From Oscillospiraceae bacterium (lineage in GTDB: Bacteria; Bacillota; Clostridia; Oscillospirales; Oscillospiraceae): a stretch of DNA of 60,783 nucleotides. The translations under genes were made by a program, and so were the position numbers. The stretch covers positions 1 to 60,783 of the forward strand of contig JAFSET010000004.1 in NCBI GenBank assembly GCA_017435615.1, read 5' to 3'. Positions 1 through 8,091 of the stretch are shown here, piece after piece (positions within the stretch are counted from its first letter, which is position 1; each line of letters begins with the position of its first letter). Under the pieces are notes generated by a model. That model had not been told where the DNA came from. It worked only from the letters and a program-made list of their open reading frames with translations, and made no database searches.

Positions 1-759
1 CTTGCAGCCCATTTCCACCGCCACAAATTCAGCGGTATCGAAATCGATGGTCTGATTGATGGCAGCCATCACGCCGTTTTTCATCAGGCACTTGATAACT
101 TCACCGGCAGTTTTCTTCATCCGGGAGGCCAGCTCACCTACTGTGATCTCATCGGGGATCTTGACGGTAACAGGGGCCTTCCGGGCCACCTCCATCTGCA
201 AACGGCGCAGCTTCTCCTGCTCCTCGTTACGGGCCTTATTGCCCTTGAACTTATTGTCCTTCTTATTCTGCTGCTGACCCTTCTTGCCGCCGATACGCTG
301 CTTGCCGCCGGCGTAGTTCTGCATTCTCTCAGACACCAGATTGTCCACCCGGTCGTCAAAACGGGCAGAGTTGACCTGCACCGCAGAGGTATCCACCACC
401 CGGCGCTCTCTCTTGCGCTCCGGCTGGGCAGGCTTTTGGGGCTTGAGCTCCTTCTTCTCCTGCTGGGCAGGCTTTTCGGCCTGTTCACTCTTTTCCTGCT
501 GAGGCTCAGCAGCCTTAGGTGCCTGGGCCGGTGCTTCCTCCGCCTTAGGCTTGGGCTGCACGGCAAACACTGCCTCCAAAGAGTCGATCTGATTGTTTTG
601 GGTCATATAGTCAAATACCACATTCAGTTCCTCGTCCGTGAGGACCTGGGTATTGGACTTAGGCTTTTCAAAAAACTTTGCTACGATTTCCGAGATTTCC
701 TTCGGTGCTACACCGAAATCCGCAGCGACTTCCTTCAAACGATACTTCACTAAACTCAT
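1..759 (-). CDS. infB: Translation initiation factor IF-2, N-terminal part (3' end outside window)
   Basis: IF-2 is the GTPase that places initiator tRNA on the 30S subunit. Only the first 253 codons are here; the frame stays open to the window edge. The start is an ATG at 759 behind a GGAGG motif. Visible parts are an N-terminal IF2_N domain (residues ~1-55, starting MSLVKYRLKE), a Pro/Glu/Lys/Gln-rich linker (~75-140), a Gly/Lys/Asn-rich basic stretch (~165-195), and a second IF2_N-like segment (~205-253) with 'GELASRMKKT'. The GTPase domain would lie beyond the window. It is the last visible gene of the rimP-nusA-ylxR-ylxQ-infB operon, a standard Gram-positive order. Confidence 0.95.
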   Translation of the reverse strand, partial: MSLVKYRLKEVAADFGVAPKEISEIVAKFFEKPKSNTQVLTDEELNVVFDYMTQNNQIDSLEAVFAVQPKPKAEEAPAQAPKAAEPQQEKSEQAEKPAQQEKKELKPQKPAQPERKRERRVVDTSAVQVNSARFDDRVDNLVSERMQNYAGGKQRIGGKKGQQQNKKDNKFKGNKARNEEQEKLRRLQMEVARKAPVTVKIPDEITVGELASRMKKTAGEVIKCLMKNGVMAAINQTIDFDTAEFVAVEMGCK

Positions 760-779
760 ATACTAACGCACCTCCATAC

Positions 780-1196
780 TCATTTGGCTTTACCCTTTTT
801 CACATTCCTTTGGTGGGCCTTTGCCTCCGCCTGCCGGGACTGAAGCCTTTTGGTCTTCACCTGCAGGTTTTCCAAAACATCCCGGTTCTGCTCCGACACA
901 GGCAAAGCCTTCAGAAAGGCCAATGCCAATGCAGGATCGGTCAATGCCGCAATGGCAAGACTGGTCCGGCCCACGGCCTGCCCCATCTCGTCCTTTGTGT
1001 AGGGCAGACGGATGCACTGCTGATCCGTACCGGATACAAAGCTTTTGGCTCTGCGCCAGGTATGGTCACCTGCGTCGCAGGCCACCACCACCAGCCGTGC
1101 ATGATGGGCTCTTGATGCCGCGCCCACCGGTTCCTCACCCAATTCGATACGGCCCGCTTTTCGGGCCAGGGACAAATAATTGAGTGCTTTACTCAA
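780..1196 (-). CDS. ylxQ: L7Ae-family ribosomal-protein-like RNA-binding protein YlxQ
   Basis: A 138-residue L7Ae/L30e-fold protein of the type encoded between ylxR and infB in Firmicutes, where related proteins bind kink-turn RNA. The N-terminus 'SKALNYLSLARKAGRI' followed by a small-residue core and 'VVVACDAGDHT' fits the family, and a Lys/Arg-rich tail (residues ~115-138) suggests extra RNA contacts. I chose the TTG at 1196 because GGAGGGG sits 6-7 nt upstream. Longer readings of this frame run into ylxR coding sequence. The start overlaps the ylxR stop by 8 nt, implying translational coupling. Its exact RNA target is not evident. Confidence 0.85.
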   Translation of the reverse strand: MSKALNYLSLARKAGRIELGEEPVGAASRAHHARLVVVACDAGDHTWRRAKSFVSGTDQQCIRLPYTKDEMGQAVGRTSLAIAALTDPALALAFLKALPVSEQNRDVLENLQVKTKRLQSRQAEAKAHQRNVKKGKAK

Positions 1197-1461
1197 GGGT
1201 ATACCCCTCCAATTCTTTACACAGTCGTTCGTACACCTGCTCCGGGACCTCTGCCTCCAGGCTGCGCTCCAACGCCTTGGACTTGCGTGCCTTTTGCAGA
1301 CATTCCGGCTTGGGGCAGACATACGCACCCCGGCCATTGAGCTTTCCTGAAAAATCCAGGCTCACTGTGCCGTCCGTTCCCCGGACAACACGCAAAAGCT
1401 CTTTTTTCGCCTTGCGCTCACGGCAGCCCATACACTGCCGCTGAGGGATCTTTTTTTGCAT
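1189..1461 (-). CDS. ylxR: YlxR family RNA-binding protein
   Basis: A 90-residue YlxR (DUF448) protein. The hallmark 'RQCMGCRERKAKKELLR' opens the protein and 'GRGAYVCPKPECL' follows near residue 45. The two Cys-containing segments and the Arg/Lys surface are typical; family structures suggest RNA binding. ATG at 1461 is preceded by GGAGGGAG. It lies 26 nt after nusA and overlaps ylxQ, so it is co-transcribed with the transcription/translation factor genes. Confidence 0.92.
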   Translation of the reverse strand: MQKKIPQRQCMGCRERKAKKELLRVVRGTDGTVSLDFSGKLNGRGAYVCPKPECLQKARKSKALERSLEAEVPEQVYERLCKELEGYTLE

Positions 1462-1487
1462 TGGACTCCCTCCTTACTGATAAGGGA

Positions 1488-2591
1488 TCACTCCCCGTCG
1501 GCCTGACTGGCCGGCTTGATATCGATCTTATAACCGGTGAGCCGTGCAGCCAGACGGGCGTTTTGGCCCTCCTTGCCGATGGCCAGGCTAAGCTGATCAT
1601 CGGGCACGATCACACGGCAGGCCTTCTGACCGGGGATCAGGGTGACGCTGATCACATCGGAGGGGCTCAGTGCCGCACGGACATATTCGCAGGGGTCCTC
1701 ACTCCAAACGATGATGTCGATCTTCTCGCCGCGGAGCTCTTCCACAACAGCGCCTACACGGCCGCCTCTGGGACCAACGCAGGTACCCACAGGATCAATG
1801 CCCTCCACAGCGGCACGGACAGCCATCTTGCTTCTGGAGCCGGCCTCACGGGCAATATTGCGGATTTCAACCTGACCGTCGGCGATTTCAGGGGTCTCCA
1901 GCTCAAACAACCGGCGCACCACATTGGGATGGGTGCGGGATACATGGACCAAAGGACCACGGGATGCCCGATGGACCTCCAGCACATACACACGAATCAG
2001 ATCGCCGGGAGCGTAGCTCTCGCCGGGGATCTGCTCGGAAACACGCAGAACCGCGTCGTTCTGCTCAGCACCCTGACCAATGCGAACAAAAATGTCGCCG
2101 GTGGGATCTACACGCTGAACAGTACCGGTGAGCAGCTCGGAGGACTTGGAGGAGTAGCTGTCGTAAACAATGCCACGCTCCGCCTCACGGATGCCCTGAA
2201 TGACCACCTGCTTGGCAGTCTGGGCTGCGATCCGGCCAAATTTATGGAAATCAACAGGAATCTGCACACTCTCGCCTGCCTGGACCTTGGGATCCAGCTT
2301 CCGGGCGGCATCGATGTGAATTTGCACAGAAGGCTCCTCCACCTCTTCCACCACGGTCTTCAGCAGATACATAAACAGACCCTTTTCGCTCAGGTCCACA
2401 ACAATGTTTTCCGCAGGAATATCCCGATCATCCTCCCTGTCCTTGCGGTAAGCGTTGGTCAGGGCCTGCTTCAGCCGCTCCACCATATACTCTACAGGGA
2501 TTCCCTTGATCTTTTCCAGTTCACGCAAGCTGGAGAAAATCTCCGCACCGATATCTATCTTGGGTGCTTCGCTCTTTTTGGCTCTTGCCAT
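1488..2591 (-). CDS. nusA: Transcription termination/antitermination factor NusA
   Basis: NusA binds RNA polymerase and nascent RNA and modulates pausing, termination and antitermination. The 367-residue protein has the NusA N-terminal domain (~1-135), an S1 domain (~140-205, 'GDIFVRIGQ'), and two KH domains (~220-355) with 'DPVGTCVGPRGGRV' and 'LAIGKEGQNARLAARLTGYKIDI'-type GXXG loops. This is the short Firmicute form, without the acidic C-terminal repeats of proteobacteria. The ATG at 2591 (MARAKKSE) is used because AAGGAGG lies just upstream; the frame is open slightly further but that stretch is the end of rimP. Confidence 0.97.
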   Translation of the reverse strand: MARAKKSEAPKIDIGAEIFSSLRELEKIKGIPVEYMVERLKQALTNAYRKDREDDRDIPAENIVVDLSEKGLFMYLLKTVVEEVEEPSVQIHIDAARKLDPKVQAGESVQIPVDFHKFGRIAAQTAKQVVIQGIREAERGIVYDSYSSKSSELLTGTVQRVDPTGDIFVRIGQGAEQNDAVLRVSEQIPGESYAPGDLIRVYVLEVHRASRGPLVHVSRTHPNVVRRLFELETPEIADGQVEIRNIAREAGSRSKMAVRAAVEGIDPVGTCVGPRGGRVGAVVEELRGEKIDIIVWSEDPCEYVRAALSPSDVISVTLIPGQKACRVIVPDDQLSLAIGKEGQNARLAARLTGYKIDIKPASQADGE

Positions 2592-2607
2592 TTTTCTAAT
2601 TCCTCCT

Positions 2608-3060
2608 TCAAAATTCCACACGAAGCCGCGTCAGTGCGACTTCTGATTTTTCAAATGTGATGGTTTCCTTCCCCGCCTCCACGGTGATGCGGCCTTCCTG
2701 ATAACCCCGGAGAATACAGGGGATCTCCTTCAGGCCGTTACGGGGACGGTACAGTTTTATCAAAATGGGACTACCCATAAACTGTTCAAAATCAGAGGGG
2801 CGTTTCAGTGCCCGTTCCAGGCCTGCGGAGCAGACCTCAAAGTGATAGCTTTCCGCAATGGGGTCCTTTTCATCTAAAATCGGATCCACCGCCCGGGCTA
2901 CGGCCTCACAGTCGTCGATGCTGATGCCGCCGGGCTTGTCGATATACAGCCGCAGAAAACGCTCAGAGCCTTCCCGGACATATTCCACGTCCCAAAGGCT
3001 GCAGCCTTTTTCCTCCACAATGGGTTTGGCAAAGGATGTTACCAGTTCTGTTACCTTCAA
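2608..3060 (-). CDS. rimP: Ribosome maturation factor RimP
   Basis: RimP assists 30S subunit maturation. The protein has the family core 'DVEYVREGSERFLRLYID' and 'DCEAVARAVDPILDE', then the 'SAGLERALKRPSDFEQF' segment and a C-terminal SH3-like domain. I prefer the TTG at 3060, preceded by AGAGGAG with 6 nt spacing, giving 150 residues. An upstream TTG at 3096 is in frame but lies inside a perfect hairpin and has no ribosome binding site. The start region is embedded in a structured leader (3061-3109), so translation may be controlled by RNA folding. Confidence 0.93.
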   Translation of the reverse strand: MKVTELVTSFAKPIVEEKGCSLWDVEYVREGSERFLRLYIDKPGGISIDDCEAVARAVDPILDEKDPIAESYHFEVCSAGLERALKRPSDFEQFMGSPILIKLYRPRNGLKEIPCILRGYQEGRITVEAGKETITFEKSEVALTRLRVEF

Positions 3061-3109
3061 ATAAATCTCCTCTTTCACAATGAAAGAGAGGGGCAAGCCC
3101 CTCTCTTTC
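3061..3109 (-). promoter_or_regulatory. Structured leader of the rimP-nusA-infB operon: two overlapping hairpins
   Basis: Positions 3082-3094 and 3097-3109 are perfect inverted arms (13 bp, 2-nt loop). Positions 3070-3077 and 3081-3088 form a second perfect 8-bp hairpin with a 3-nt loop. The two share the 3082-3088 strand, so they exclude each other. The second hairpin covers most of the rimP Shine-Dalgarno (3067-3073). No U-run follows either stem, so translation control is more likely than termination. The pairing is seen directly; the switching role is inferred. Confidence 0.6.
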
Positions 3110-3134
3110 CAAATGTCAATCCTTATCGTAGAGT

Positions 3135-3163
3135 ATTATAGCACCCCACGACCTGTTTTGCAA
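3135..3163 (-). promoter_or_regulatory. Sigma-A-type promoter of the rimP operon
   Basis: On the minus strand TTGCAA (3158-3163) is followed after 17 nt by a consensus TATAAT (3135-3140). It is about 75 nt upstream of rimP, leaving room for the structured leader. Confidence 0.8.
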
Positions 3164-3211
3164 GAGGTTTTCCAGGGTTTTTTTACTATTTTTATGATGT
3201 TTTTCACAAAA

Positions 3212-4300
3212 TTAAGGCCGAAGCGGCAGTCCCTGCACATATTTTTGATCCCAATCGTCGTCAAACAGGCCGGCAGTGGGACTTCCCAAAGCCAGATCCG
3301 TTGCCAGTTCTTCCAAAACCGGTGCAGGCTCCAAGCATTCCAAATAAAACTCAGGAAGCGCCTGCGCGCCCATTTGGGTTCCCAAAACAGCACCTACCAG
3401 CGCACCTACAGCCGCACTGCGTCCGGAGTGATTCACCGCTAAGATCATGGCGCTGTCAAAATCCTCCTGGCATACTAAGCTGGCGTACATAGCAGCACTC
3501 AGGCACTGAGCCGCCGTATCGCAGCAATACTTCTCCATCACTTCCCGGGGCTCTCTGGCCAGGGCTTCCGCACAATGGATACTGCGGCGCAGGCTATCTG
3601 CCAGCTCCTGTGCCTGGGGATACTGAGTGCCAAAGCACTCTGTCAACTGGGTAATTGCTCCTTCAAAGTGGGCCTTCAAAGGCTTGGAAGTATCCTGTGC
3701 CACAGAAGCGATCACTGCCGCCACCACACCGCCGCACAGAAAGGTCTCCACGTTGCCGTGGGTCAGGGCCACACACTGGGCGCCCAAAAGCATGGCGTTT
3801 TCCCTGCATAACGCTCTGCCGTCACATGCCAGGCCTACCGCCACCGCACCGGGCAATCCGCCGGGGGTACTGGCCCGGTTTGTGGGCCGGTCCATGGTGC
3901 CCGGGGTATCGATTCGCAGCGCATCCAGCATCCGGCTGTCCTTACAGGCCCGGACACGCATTTGCGGGATTTTGGCCACCCAGCAATAAGATTTTTCCGG
4001 ATCCCGTGGGAAATACTGGGCTCTTGCCCATTCCCTTAGCGACAGGTTAATATAGCGCAGATACAGCTCCGGCTTTCCCCGGGTGACACCCATCAGCAGG
4101 CCATTGGATACGAAAGCCACCACCTGGGTATAGGCTGAGGCCGCAGCCTGGCCGTTGGCCAAATCATAGCCAAGCAGGCCATTGGGGCCATAGTCCTCCT
4201 GAATTTCCTGCCAGTCTTTTCCGTCTACGGTATGACCCATGGCATCTCCCACCGCCAGTCCCAAAAGACATCCACGGCAGGCATCCACCCGTTTCTCCAT
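3212..4300 (-). CDS. ADP-ribosylglycohydrolase-fold protein, probable pseudoenzyme
   Basis: About 362 residues with the ADP-ribosylglycohydrolase (DraG/ARH) layout: 'CRGCLLGLAVGDAMG' at the N-terminus, an all-helical body, 'SNGLLMGVTRG', and a C-terminal 'AVNHSGRSAAVGALVG'. Active family members hold two metal ions with acidic clusters: a DDT motif just before the 'NGLL' segment and a GD-x-D motif in the C-terminal 'NHDGDSD'-like box. Here the first reads SAYT (residues ~55-58) and the second NHSGRSAA (~290-297), so the acidic ligands are missing at both. Fold assignment is confident; hydrolase activity is unlikely. ATG at 4300 follows AGGAGGTG. A free-standing gene upstream of the rimP promoter; no terminator is visible. 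Confidence 0.85.
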   Translation of the reverse strand: MEKRVDACRGCLLGLAVGDAMGHTVDGKDWQEIQEDYGPNGLLGYDLANGQAAASAYTQVVAFVSNGLLMGVTRGKPELYLRYINLSLREWARAQYFPRDPEKSYCWVAKIPQMRVRACKDSRMLDALRIDTPGTMDRPTNRASTPGGLPGAVAVGLACDGRALCRENAMLLGAQCVALTHGNVETFLCGGVVAAVIASVAQDTSKPLKAHFEGAITQLTECFGTQYPQAQELADSLRRSIHCAEALAREPREVMEKYCCDTAAQCLSAAMYASLVCQEDFDSAMILAVNHSGRSAAVGALVGAVLGTQMGAQALPEFYLECLEPAPVLEELATDLALGSPTAGLFDDDWDQKYVQGLPLRP

Positions 4301-4408
4301 ATCCGCACCTCCTGACATTTTCTTCCTTTATTTTTTATTATAGCCGATTTTTCCGCAGAAAACAACCCTTATTGTCGCTGATGATGGGATCGTATGCGAC
4401 TGTTGACT

Positions 4409-6214
4409 TTACGATTGCATAGATTGCAGCTTGTCGATGCCTGCGGCAGGATCGGACAGGATCTGCTGCAGCACCTCCAAAAGGGTCAGCCGCCGTTCCT
4501 GGAAGGTCTCCGCATTGTCCCGTTCCGGGATCATGCCGTCGTACAGCCCCTCATACAACGGTGCCATCAAGGCCTTGGGGTCGTGGTTTGTCCCCTCTTT
4601 TTCATTATAACCGATGATGGCCTGCTCTACCATCCACAGATACTCATAATCCTCCTGGCCCTCCCGGATGGATTGCAGCCGCAGCGTAGTACAGGGCTCC
4701 TGCAAGCCGAATTTCGCCGCCGGGTACAAAAGGGTACCTTCGCACACTGCACCGCCGATATCGTCTGCCGTTTCCCACATAGTCTCGCTGTTGACATTGA
4801 CGCACCAGTATAAATTGCCCTCACTGCCGTAGTCATACTGCATCCAGGAAAGCACCCGGGAGCCGATCAGATCGTCATCCAGGTGGTAGGTGGGATAAGG
4901 TGCCGGGGGGTTATTACAGCCGTACCACCAGGCCTCCTCACCCATCAGCCGGTCCGTGGTATTTTGACGGGCATAGTAATTATCACGCTGGGCCTGGGTG
5001 TGCCAGTGCTGGAACTGAGGGCACCAGGCCTGTACACCGCCGGTGGTATCCGACCCCAAAAGGTCCTCGTTGTAGGCAGTGGTTACTACATGAGGCAAAC
5101 CTGCCAGCGCATTGTAAAGGTCCGGATAATCCTTCAGATACGCATCTGCCACTGCGAATTTACATTCCGAAACAATCAGATCACAGATCTTCACCCGTTC
5201 CAATGCCTCACCGGTAGGCTCGTCGATGATGGCACCCAAATAAAAATAGGCCTTTTCAAACAGATTGGTAGTCTCGTCTCCGGACTGGCGCAACGCCACA
5301 TTTTTCTGCGCCAGCACCGTCAAAATCTGCATGGTCTTCTCCCGGGAGAGGATACGGTGTTCGTTTTCATCCAGCTCGTAGGAGTACGGCAGTGCGTAAG
5401 TAGAGATCTTGGGATTGTTGACCACCTTTTCCAGTGCCCACTGCACAAAGGCTTCGTAATCGCCGTAAATGGCAGGCTCCGGGTACATGGGCATACAGCG
5501 GTTTTCTACCAGCACATCGAAATAAGCCTGGGCAATGGCACCGGCACCGGTTCCCTCAGCCTTGGCCATATAATCATACCAAATTAAAAAGCAGGACCGG
5601 GGGTGGACCTGCTCCGGCATCAGGGCATCATAAACTGTCAGCTCCACGGGGATATCATATTCCCCGTCATCCAGCTCCAGCTTTGCCGTGCCGGTATAAA
5701 AGCCGGGAGCTGTATCCTCCGGGATGGAAGCATTGATCCACAGGCCCTGGTTTTCCCCGGCTGCAATGGAGTTAAGCCGCTGTCTTTTCACAGCCTGAAG
5801 GGGTACCAATGCATCGGGATAATAGCCGTAGTAGGCCTGAGTATTATAAGAGGCCTCCACATTGACATACCACTGGGACAGCACTTCAAACTGCTCCGCA
5901 GAAAAGGTCTTCCCGTCCTCGCTGACCAGCTCGTCCATGGTAAAATCATAGCTTTCCACATCCGCTTCCGGTGTGATCATAAGCTGTACTGACTCCACAT
6001 CTCCCCGGATGCCGTACAGCCGCAAGGTGTGATCCCGGCTTTCCATCTTCTCCGGGTATTGCACATCACGCATCAAATTTTCCGTATTGTAGGCGTGCCA
6101 AAGCTTGACCCCCTCCGTTTCCGGCTGGGTGGTCAGGTTTTCACCGCCGCAGCCTGCAAGCAAGCTGAGTAGGCAGACCATTGCCAACATCCAGGCAATT
6201 CCTCTGTTTTTCAT
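4409..6214 (-). CDS. GH123/DUF4091-like secreted lipoprotein glycosidase
   Basis: A 601-residue lipoprotein: signal peptide with lipobox 'LLAGC' (Cys22), so surface-anchored. An N-terminal beta-sandwich-like region (~40-195) precedes a TIM-barrel-like catalytic region with 'YLGAIIDEPTGEA' (Asp331-Glu332) and the DUF4091 signature 'REGQEDYEYLWM' (517-528). GH123 N-acetyl-beta-galactosaminidases use an adjacent Asp-Glu pair in substrate-assisted catalysis, which matches the DE pair. The substrate is inferred to be a host or dietary glycan; specificity cannot be read here. It is a single gene with its own promoter, with no sugar transporter beside it. Confidence 0.75.
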   Translation of the reverse strand: MKNRGIAWMLAMVCLLSLLAGCGGENLTTQPETEGVKLWHAYNTENLMRDVQYPEKMESRDHTLRLYGIRGDVESVQLMITPEADVESYDFTMDELVSEDGKTFSAEQFEVLSQWYVNVEASYNTQAYYGYYPDALVPLQAVKRQRLNSIAAGENQGLWINASIPEDTAPGFYTGTAKLELDDGEYDIPVELTVYDALMPEQVHPRSCFLIWYDYMAKAEGTGAGAIAQAYFDVLVENRCMPMYPEPAIYGDYEAFVQWALEKVVNNPKISTYALPYSYELDENEHRILSREKTMQILTVLAQKNVALRQSGDETTNLFEKAYFYLGAIIDEPTGEALERVKICDLIVSECKFAVADAYLKDYPDLYNALAGLPHVVTTAYNEDLLGSDTTGGVQAWCPQFQHWHTQAQRDNYYARQNTTDRLMGEEAWWYGCNNPPAPYPTYHLDDDLIGSRVLSWMQYDYGSEGNLYWCVNVNSETMWETADDIGGAVCEGTLLYPAAKFGLQEPCTTLRLQSIREGQEDYEYLWMVEQAIIGYNEKEGTNHDPKALMAPLYEGLYDGMIPERDNAETFQERRLTLLEVLQQILSDPAAGIDKLQSMQS

Positions 6215-6257
6215 GCCAATTCCTCCTTACCATGTCCTCCATTTGAGGATGCATACT

Positions 6258-6286
6258 ATTATACAAGGATTTCCTGTTTCCGTAAA
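6258..6286 (-). promoter_or_regulatory. Promoter of the GH123-like lipoprotein gene
   Basis: TTTACG (6281-6286) and TATAAT (6258-6263) with a 17-nt spacer on the minus strand, just upstream of an AGGAGG site for the gene starting at 6214. Confidence 0.6.
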
Positions 6287-6295
6287 GTAGAATTT

Positions 6296-6325
6296 AAAAA
6301 AGCAGGGCAAATACCCTGCTTTTTT
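6296..6325. terminator. Intrinsic terminator of the ABC importer operon
   Basis: AAAAAGCAGGG (to 6307), loop CAAATA, CCCTGCTTTTT: symmetric A- and T-tracts, so usable in both directions. It overlaps the stop codon of the ATPase gene at 6324. Confidence 0.85.
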
Positions 6326-7118
6326 ACGATAGAATTAACTTGTCGCTGACTTCGTCGGAGCCACTGGCTTGACTGAACAGGTCCAAAAGCCGCTCCACGG
6401 TCAATGCTTTTTTCTCTTCACCGCGGACATCCACCACTACATGGCCGTCATACATCATAATCAGCCGGTTTCCATAGGCAATGGCATCACGCATATTATG
6501 GGTGATCATCAGCGTGGTCAAGTTGGAGCTTTCCACGATCTTCTTGGTAGCCTCGAGAACCTTTGCTGCGGTTTTAGGATCCAATGCCGCTGTGTGCTCA
6601 TCCAGAAGCAGAAGCTTCGGCTGCTGCAAGGTAGCCATCAGCAGCGTCAGTGCCTGCCGCTGACCGCCGGAGAGCAGGCCTACCTTGGAGGTCATCCGAT
6701 CCTCCAGGCCCAAATCCAGGATCTTCAGCTTTTCCCGGTACTCCGCACGCTCAGCGGCGGTAATACCGGAGCGAAGGGTACGGGGCTTGCCCCGACGGGC
6801 CGCCAAAGCCAGATTTTCTTCGATCTGCATGGTTGCAGCCGTACCCATCATAGGGTCCTGAAACACTCTGCCGATCAGTTTGGCACGCTTATATTCCGGA
6901 AGGGCGCTCACATCCTGACCGTCGATCAGGATGCTGCCCTCGTCTACCGGGAACACACCGGCAACCGCATTGAGCATGGTGCTTTTTCCTGCGCCGTTAC
7001 CGCCGATGACCGTAACAAAGTCTCCCGGTTCCAGCTTCAGGTTTAAGTTTTGCAGCGCAACCTTTTCATTGACCGTTCCTGCGTTGAAGGTCTTCCATAC
7101 ATGGCTCAGTTCAAGCAT
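6324..7118 (-). CDS. ABC transporter ATP-binding protein (TrpXYZ-type importer)
   Basis: A 264-residue ABC ATPase with Walker A GGNGAGKST (39-47), signature LSGGQRQ (~154-160) and a Walker B segment 'LLLLDEHTAALDP', where His follows the catalytic Glu, as is common in this importer subfamily. It powers uptake through the permease encoded immediately upstream, overlapping its end by 8 nt, with the binding lipoprotein first in the operon. The set matches the uncharacterised/TrpXYZ-like group, some members of which import tryptophan in streptococci. The substrate here is not demonstrated. Confidence 0.9.
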   Translation of the reverse strand: MLELSHVWKTFNAGTVNEKVALQNLNLKLEPGDFVTVIGGNGAGKSTMLNAVAGVFPVDEGSILIDGQDVSALPEYKRAKLIGRVFQDPMMGTAATMQIEENLALAARRGKPRTLRSGITAAERAEYREKLKILDLGLEDRMTSKVGLLSGGQRQALTLLMATLQQPKLLLLDEHTAALDPKTAAKVLEATKKIVESSNLTTLMITHNMRDAIAYGNRLIMMYDGHVVVDVRGEEKKALTVERLLDLFSQASGSDEVSDKLILS

Positions 7119-8070
7119 TTTGGACCTCCTTCCGTTCTTTCTTATGCCGGGCCTTGCCCTTTTGCAGGTTGGGGACCGTCAGGAACACTGCCACGACCGC
7201 CGCGGAGAACAGCTTCATATACTGAGCATCCACATCGATCAGGCTGATCACCATTTGAATTACAATATAATAAATAATGGCACCCAGGCTGACAGCGACC
7301 AGCCGCAGCGCAAAGTTTTTAAACAGCTTGCCAAAGGTAACCTCACCGATAATGATTGCCGCAAGGCCAATGACGATGGCGCCACGGCCCATATTGATCT
7401 CCGCAGAGCCCTTGTACTGCGCCAGCAAAGAACCGGACAGGGCCACAAGGCCGTTAGCCAGCATCAGGCCCAATACCTTATTAAAATCGGTATTGATGCC
7501 CTGAGCCCGGGCCATATGGACATTGGCACCGGTGGCACGGATGGATGCGCCGCGCTCTGTACCGAAGAACCAGTACAGCAGGCCAATGATCACCGCACTG
7601 AACAAACCAACAGTCAAAATCGGATGATAGAAGAAGGGCTTCATTCCCAAGGCAACCTCCTCCAGGAACACCATTGCTACCATCACATCGTTGTTGACTG
7701 CCAGGATCGCCATAGTAGAGCGCATGCCCATAACCGCCATATTGACGGTCCACAGACCGAGCTGGGTCAAAATACTGGCCAAAATCGCCGGGATCTTACA
7801 CTTTGTATGCAGAAAGCCGGTGACCCAGCCAGCGGCCATACCGCTTAAAAACGCCATCAGCATAGCAAACCAAACATTGAAGCCGGCAGTCATCATCGCC
7901 GCGCAGACCGCACCGCCTGTGCAGAAAGAGCCGTCCACTGTCAGGTCGGAGATTTCCAAAAGCTTATAGGTAATGAACAGGCCGATAGCCATAATGCCCC
8001 AGATCAGGCCCTCAGCGACCGCTCCGGGCAAGGCATTGACAAAGCCGTTCAAATTATCTAAAAAATCCAA
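7111..8070 (-). CDS. ABC transporter permease (TrpXYZ-type importer)
   Basis: A 319-residue integral membrane protein with about eight hydrophobic spans and the glycine-rich 'ERGASIRATGANVHMARAQGI' type cytoplasmic loop seen in permeases of the branched-chain amino acid/ribose class. It begins 'MDFLDNLNGFVNALPGAVAEGLIWGI' and ends with a basic tail (KARHKKERKE). It lies 21 nt downstream of the binding protein and overlaps the ATPase gene by 8 nt. Function: translocation channel of the same importer. Confidence 0.88.
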   Translation of the reverse strand: MDFLDNLNGFVNALPGAVAEGLIWGIMAIGLFITYKLLEISDLTVDGSFCTGGAVCAAMMTAGFNVWFAMLMAFLSGMAAGWVTGFLHTKCKIPAILASILTQLGLWTVNMAVMGMRSTMAILAVNNDVMVAMVFLEEVALGMKPFFYHPILTVGLFSAVIIGLLYWFFGTERGASIRATGANVHMARAQGINTDFNKVLGLMLANGLVALSGSLLAQYKGSAEINMGRGAIVIGLAAIIIGEVTFGKLFKNFALRLVAVSLGAIIYYIVIQMVISLIDVDAQYMKLFSAAVVAVFLTVPNLQKGKARHKKERKEVQNA

Positions 8071-8091
8071 GGGATCATTCCTCCCCTTTTA

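Noticed and set aside
1461-2660. A 399-codon plus-strand frame opposite nusA.
   Set aside because: Antisense to a gene with S1 and KH domains; no independent evidence.
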